Source: Lachnospiraceae bacterium UBA1766
GTDB lineage: Bacteria > Bacillota > Clostridia > Lachnospirales > Lachnospiraceae
NCBI GenBank assembly: GCA_002314715.1
Contig: DCGY01000002.1
Location: 76,022 to 100,505, forward strand
DNA: 24,484 nt
Direction: 5' to 3'
Below are positions 22,500-24,484 of the stretch, one piece after another. The position numbers and the translations under genes are program-made. The notes beneath the pieces were generated by a model. It was not told the DNA's origin. It made no database searches and was given only the letters and a program-made list of their open reading frames with translations. The stretch's first letter is position 1. Every line of letters begins with the position of its first letter.

Positions 22500-23327
22500 C
22501 TAAATCGACGGGTTATAAATCTTTATTTCCACTCTACGATTCTTGCTTCTTCCTTCTGCGGTGGAATTATCCGCAATCGGCAAACGGTCACCCATACCGG
22601 CATGTTTTAAATCCACCGGATTCAATGCGGAATTTTCTGTCAGATAAAAAAACACAGACATCGCTCTCGCACTGCTCAATTCTTCGTTATTGGCATATTT
22701 TGCGCCATACTGAGGTATATTGTCCGTATGGCCCTCGATTTCAATGGTACCGCGGGCATAACGCTCCAAAATCAGTGCCGCTCTGTCCAATACGGTTTTT
22801 GCCTCTGCTCGAAGTGATGCACTTCCGGGATCAAATAAAAGCGCTCCCTTCATGGATAGCTGAACATATTGGGAAGTAAAGCTCACCTCAATCTGGTCCG
22901 CCATAGCCGCCTCATTCAAAGCCTCTTCGATTTTTTCGGCCAATTCTTCATTTTCTTTCAGCTGGTCTGCCTCAATCGCTTCCTTCATGTCGGCAGTACT
23001 GCCCTGTCCTTCATTTTTCTGAAGCTCCTGCTTATCGGAAGGGCTATCCGCACTGACACCGGTTTGATGCATATAATTATCAAGCTGGGTCAACTGACTG
23101 ATACCGTTACTCACCAAAATTCCTTCGCCGATAGAGGTTGCTCCTCCATCGAACACGCTGAAGCTGTCATTCATGGTTGCTACCAATTCTGCTAGTTTCG
23201 ACTCCTCAACGCTGGACATGGAAAAAAGGAGTACGAAAAAGCATAAGAGCAGATTCATCAAATCACTGAAGGTCGCCATCCACGCCGGGGATCCCGCCGG
23301 TGGCGCATCTTCCTTCCTCTTAGCCAT
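22500..23327 (-). CDS. motB: Flagellar motor stator protein MotB
   Basis: The 275 residues begin with a short basic cytoplasmic end and the single membrane helix (about 17-37) carrying the proton-channel aspartate D22 in MATFSDLMNLLLCFFVLLF. A linker with plug and helical segments (about 40-150) follows, then an OmpA-like peptidoglycan-binding domain (about 155-270) with IEIEGHTDNIPQYGAKYANNEELSSARA and GRSKNRRVEI. It anchors the stator to the wall. The ATG follows the motA stop with no gap and uses a GGAGGTGAGGAG site inside the motA end. Confidence 0.97.
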   Translation of the reverse strand: MAKRKEDAPPAGSPAWMATFSDLMNLLLCFFVLLFSMSSVEESKLAELVATMNDSFSVFDGGATSIGEGILVSNGISQLTQLDNYMHQTGVSADSPSDKQELQKNEGQGSTADMKEAIEADQLKENEELAEKIEEALNEAAMADQIEVSFTSQYVQLSMKGALLFDPGSASLRAEAKTVLDRAALILERYARGTIEIEGHTDNIPQYGAKYANNEELSSARAMSVFFYLTENSALNPVDLKHAGMGDRLPIADNSTAEGRSKNRRVEIKIYNPSI

Positions 23328-24119
23328 TTACTCCTCACCTCCCGCATCTGCACTGACAGCAGCTCTATCCTTCGGTGCTAAGAAGGTTTTGAGCTTCTCT
23401 TCAATTACACGGGGATTCTCTCCTGCCTGAATAGACAAAAGACCCTCTATCATTACCTCTTTTATGGTCATTTCAGCGGCATTATCTGCCTTTAACTTGT
23501 TCGCAACCGGCGTACATATCCAGTTGGACAACAAGGAACCATACAATGTTGTGATAAGTGCTACCGCCATCGCAGGACCGATTGCAGAAGCATCATCCAT
23601 GTTATAAAGCATGTTAACCAGACCTACCAGCGTACCAATCATACCCCAGGCAGGACCCATGGAACCCAACGTCTCCCAGAAACTAATGCAGTTCTTGTGT
23701 CTGGATTCAATACCCACCAGTTCGGTTTCCATAATATTTCGAACCAAATCCGGGTCGGTACCGTCTACAATCAGAAGAATACCCTTCTTCATAAACGGCT
23801 CATCCAGTTCTGCCGCAGCCTCCTCCAAAGAAAGCAAGCCTTCCTTTCTGGCAACATTGGACAAATCTATGATTTTTTTAATCATCTCAGTAGTATTGAC
23901 TGCCGGAACCTTGAAAATCAGCGTAAAACTCTTTAATCCGGAAACGAAATCCTGCATCGAATAACAACATAAGGTAGCCGCTATTGCACCACCAAATGTA
24001 ATAATCGCGGACGGCACGTCGATATATCGAACGAAACCGGATAAACCCGCTGCAGAAATAATACCGAACAACAACATTCCAAGGCAAAGGAGCATACCGA
24101 TTAAAGATGCTATATCCAC
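23328..24119 (-). CDS. motA: Flagellar motor stator protein MotA, GTG start
   Basis: The 263 residues have four membrane helices (about 5-25, 34-52, 150-172 and 182-204) and a large cytoplasmic loop (55-148) with conserved charges near RKEGLLSLE (91-99), which contacts FliG. Channel prolines are present in GPAWGMIGTLVGL (P156) and near the end of helix 4 (P204). The start is a GTG at 24119, with AGGGG 8 bases ahead; the next ATG would cut into helix 1. With MotB it forms the 5:2 proton-driven stator. In B. subtilis motAB lies outside the fla/che operon; here it sits between flbD and fliL. Confidence 0.97.
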   Translation of the reverse strand: MDIASLIGMLLCLGMLLFGIISAAGLSGFVRYIDVPSAIITFGGAIAATLCCYSMQDFVSGLKSFTLIFKVPAVNTTEMIKKIIDLSNVARKEGLLSLEEAAAELDEPFMKKGILLIVDGTDPDLVRNIMETELVGIESRHKNCISFWETLGSMGPAWGMIGTLVGLVNMLYNMDDASAIGPAMAVALITTLYGSLLSNWICTPVANKLKADNAAEMTIKEVMIEGLLSIQAGENPRVIEEKLKTFLAPKDRAAVSADAGGEE

Positions 24120-24150
24120 TTAAATCACCCCTTTATGCATAGAAAGACCC

Positions 24151-24333
24151 CTAAGCATAAATATCCTTTCTATACGATTTTACTAAATTTTTTATCTCTT
24201 GTCTACTTTCTTTTACAATAATTTTTTTGCCGGTGGTAAGGGTAATCACCGTATCCGGAGTTTCTTCCACAATCTCAAACAAATGCGGATTTACCAATAT
24301 TTTCGTCCCATTTATCTTGGTAACTTCAATCAT
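24151..24333 (-). CDS. flbD: FlbD/SwrD family small flagellar protein
   Basis: The 60-residue protein starts at the ATG at 24333 (MIEVTKINGTKILVN), because a GGGGGG ribosome binding site lies 6 bases ahead; an in-frame ATG 18 bases earlier lies upstream of that site. The whole protein matches the FlbD (DUF, COG1582) pattern: I-x-V-T-x-x-N-G, then VNPHLFEIVEETPDTVITLTTGKKIIVKES. It is the usual gene after flgE in Firmicutes. B. subtilis SwrD of this family is needed for full motor torque, which fits its place directly before motAB. Confidence 0.93.
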   Translation of the reverse strand: MIEVTKINGTKILVNPHLFEIVEETPDTVITLTTGKKIIVKESRQEIKNLVKSYRKDIYA

Positions 24334-24358
24334 TTTTATCCCCCCATACAAACCACTT

Positions 24359-24385
24359 AAGGGACGGAATATGCATCCGCCCCTT
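24359..24385 (-). other. Stable hairpin between flgE and flbD
   Basis: A 10-bp stem (24359-24368 with 24376-24385, one G-U pair) closes a 7-base loop in the flgE-flbD gap. No T-run follows on the minus strand, so it is not a normal terminator. The 126-base gap (24334-24459) otherwise holds only A/T-rich sequence. The hairpin may protect the upstream mRNA 3' end or mark a processing site; this is inference. Confidence 0.6.
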
Positions 24386-24459
24386 GATACTTCTATTTAT
24401 ATTGCTAAATAATAACATTTATCCGGCTATTAACCTATGAACCAATCAACCGCTTACGC

Positions 24460-24484
24460 TTATCTCTTCAGGTTGGTAAGTTCT
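24460..24484 (-). CDS. flgE: C-terminal end of flagellar hook protein FlgE (cut by window edge)
   Basis: The last codons on the minus strand read E-L-T-N-L-K-R and a TAA stop (24460-24462). FlgE and related hook/rod proteins end in a helix finishing with L-x-x-L-K-R, and flgE is the usual gene before flbD. Only eight codons including the stop are visible, so the call rests on this short motif and on gene order. Confidence 0.6.

Noticed and set aside
24120..24150. Inverted repeat TTATGC/GCATAA between flbD and motA
   Set aside because: The arms are 6 bases with a 16-base loop. It is too weak to call a structure and does not cover the motA ribosome binding site.
24420..24460. GCCGGATAA string in the flgE-flbD gap resembling a SigD -10 box (GCCGATAA)
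   Set aside because: It has an extra base, and no TAAA lies about 15 bases upstream, so a SigD promoter is not supported.

Overview
The window is the distal two thirds of a large flagellar/chemotaxis (fla/che) operon from a motile member of the Firmicutes, most likely a Lachnospiraceae-type Clostridia. The assignment rests on gene content and order: FliY instead of a plain FliN, the CheC/CheD pair, FlhF/FlhG, a SigD-type sigma factor near the end, and rpsB directly after the operon. It also rests on strong GGAGG ribosome binding sites and on Ser/Glu-rich exported proteins. Every gene lies on the minus strand, so transcription runs from high to low coordinates. No rRNA, tRNA, CRISPR array or insertion sequence was seen.

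In transcription order, the right end (24484-21950) holds the last codons of flgE, a hairpin, flbD (swrD-type), motA, motB and fliL. From 21905 to 19126 come the switch and signalling genes fliM, fliY (with a very methionine-rich repeat linker) and cheY. From 19126 to 13595 come the export-gate genes fliO, fliP, fliQ, fliR, flhB and flhA, followed by flhF and flhG (13595-11451), which set flagellar number and placement. A PilZ protein (probable c-di-GMP brake) and a large lipoprotein of unknown function come next (11444-9376). A 184-base gap then carries a strong intrinsic terminator with a UUCG loop, and an extended -10 box just before it. Beyond it lie cheB (methylesterase domain only), cheA, cheW, cheC, cheD, a small membrane protein, the flagellar sigma factor, a FapA/DUF342 protein, a small hypothetical protein, a SwrB-like membrane HTH protein and an exported protein with an MltG-like LysM subdomain but no catalytic domain. 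The operon ends at 250-279 in a terminator hairpin that also contains the -35 box of the promoter for rpsB, whose first 28 codons fill the left edge.

The order matches the Bacillus subtilis fla/che operon (flgE-swrD-fliL-fliM-fliY-cheY-fliOPQR-flhBAFG-cheB-cheA-cheW-cheC-cheD-sigD-swrB, then rpsB), with insertions: motAB after flbD, pilZ plus the lipoprotein before cheB, a small membrane protein before sigD, and three or four genes after sigD. The products form one machine. FliOPQR/FlhBA export its parts, FliM/FliY switch the direction of rotation, and MotAB/FliL/FlbD drive it. CheAWBCDY carry the sensory signal, and the sigma factor turns on late genes. The most interesting departures are the receiver-less CheB, the terminator in front of the che-sigD part, the Met-rich FliY linker, the promoter nested in the final terminator, and the unknown lipoprotein and small proteins.
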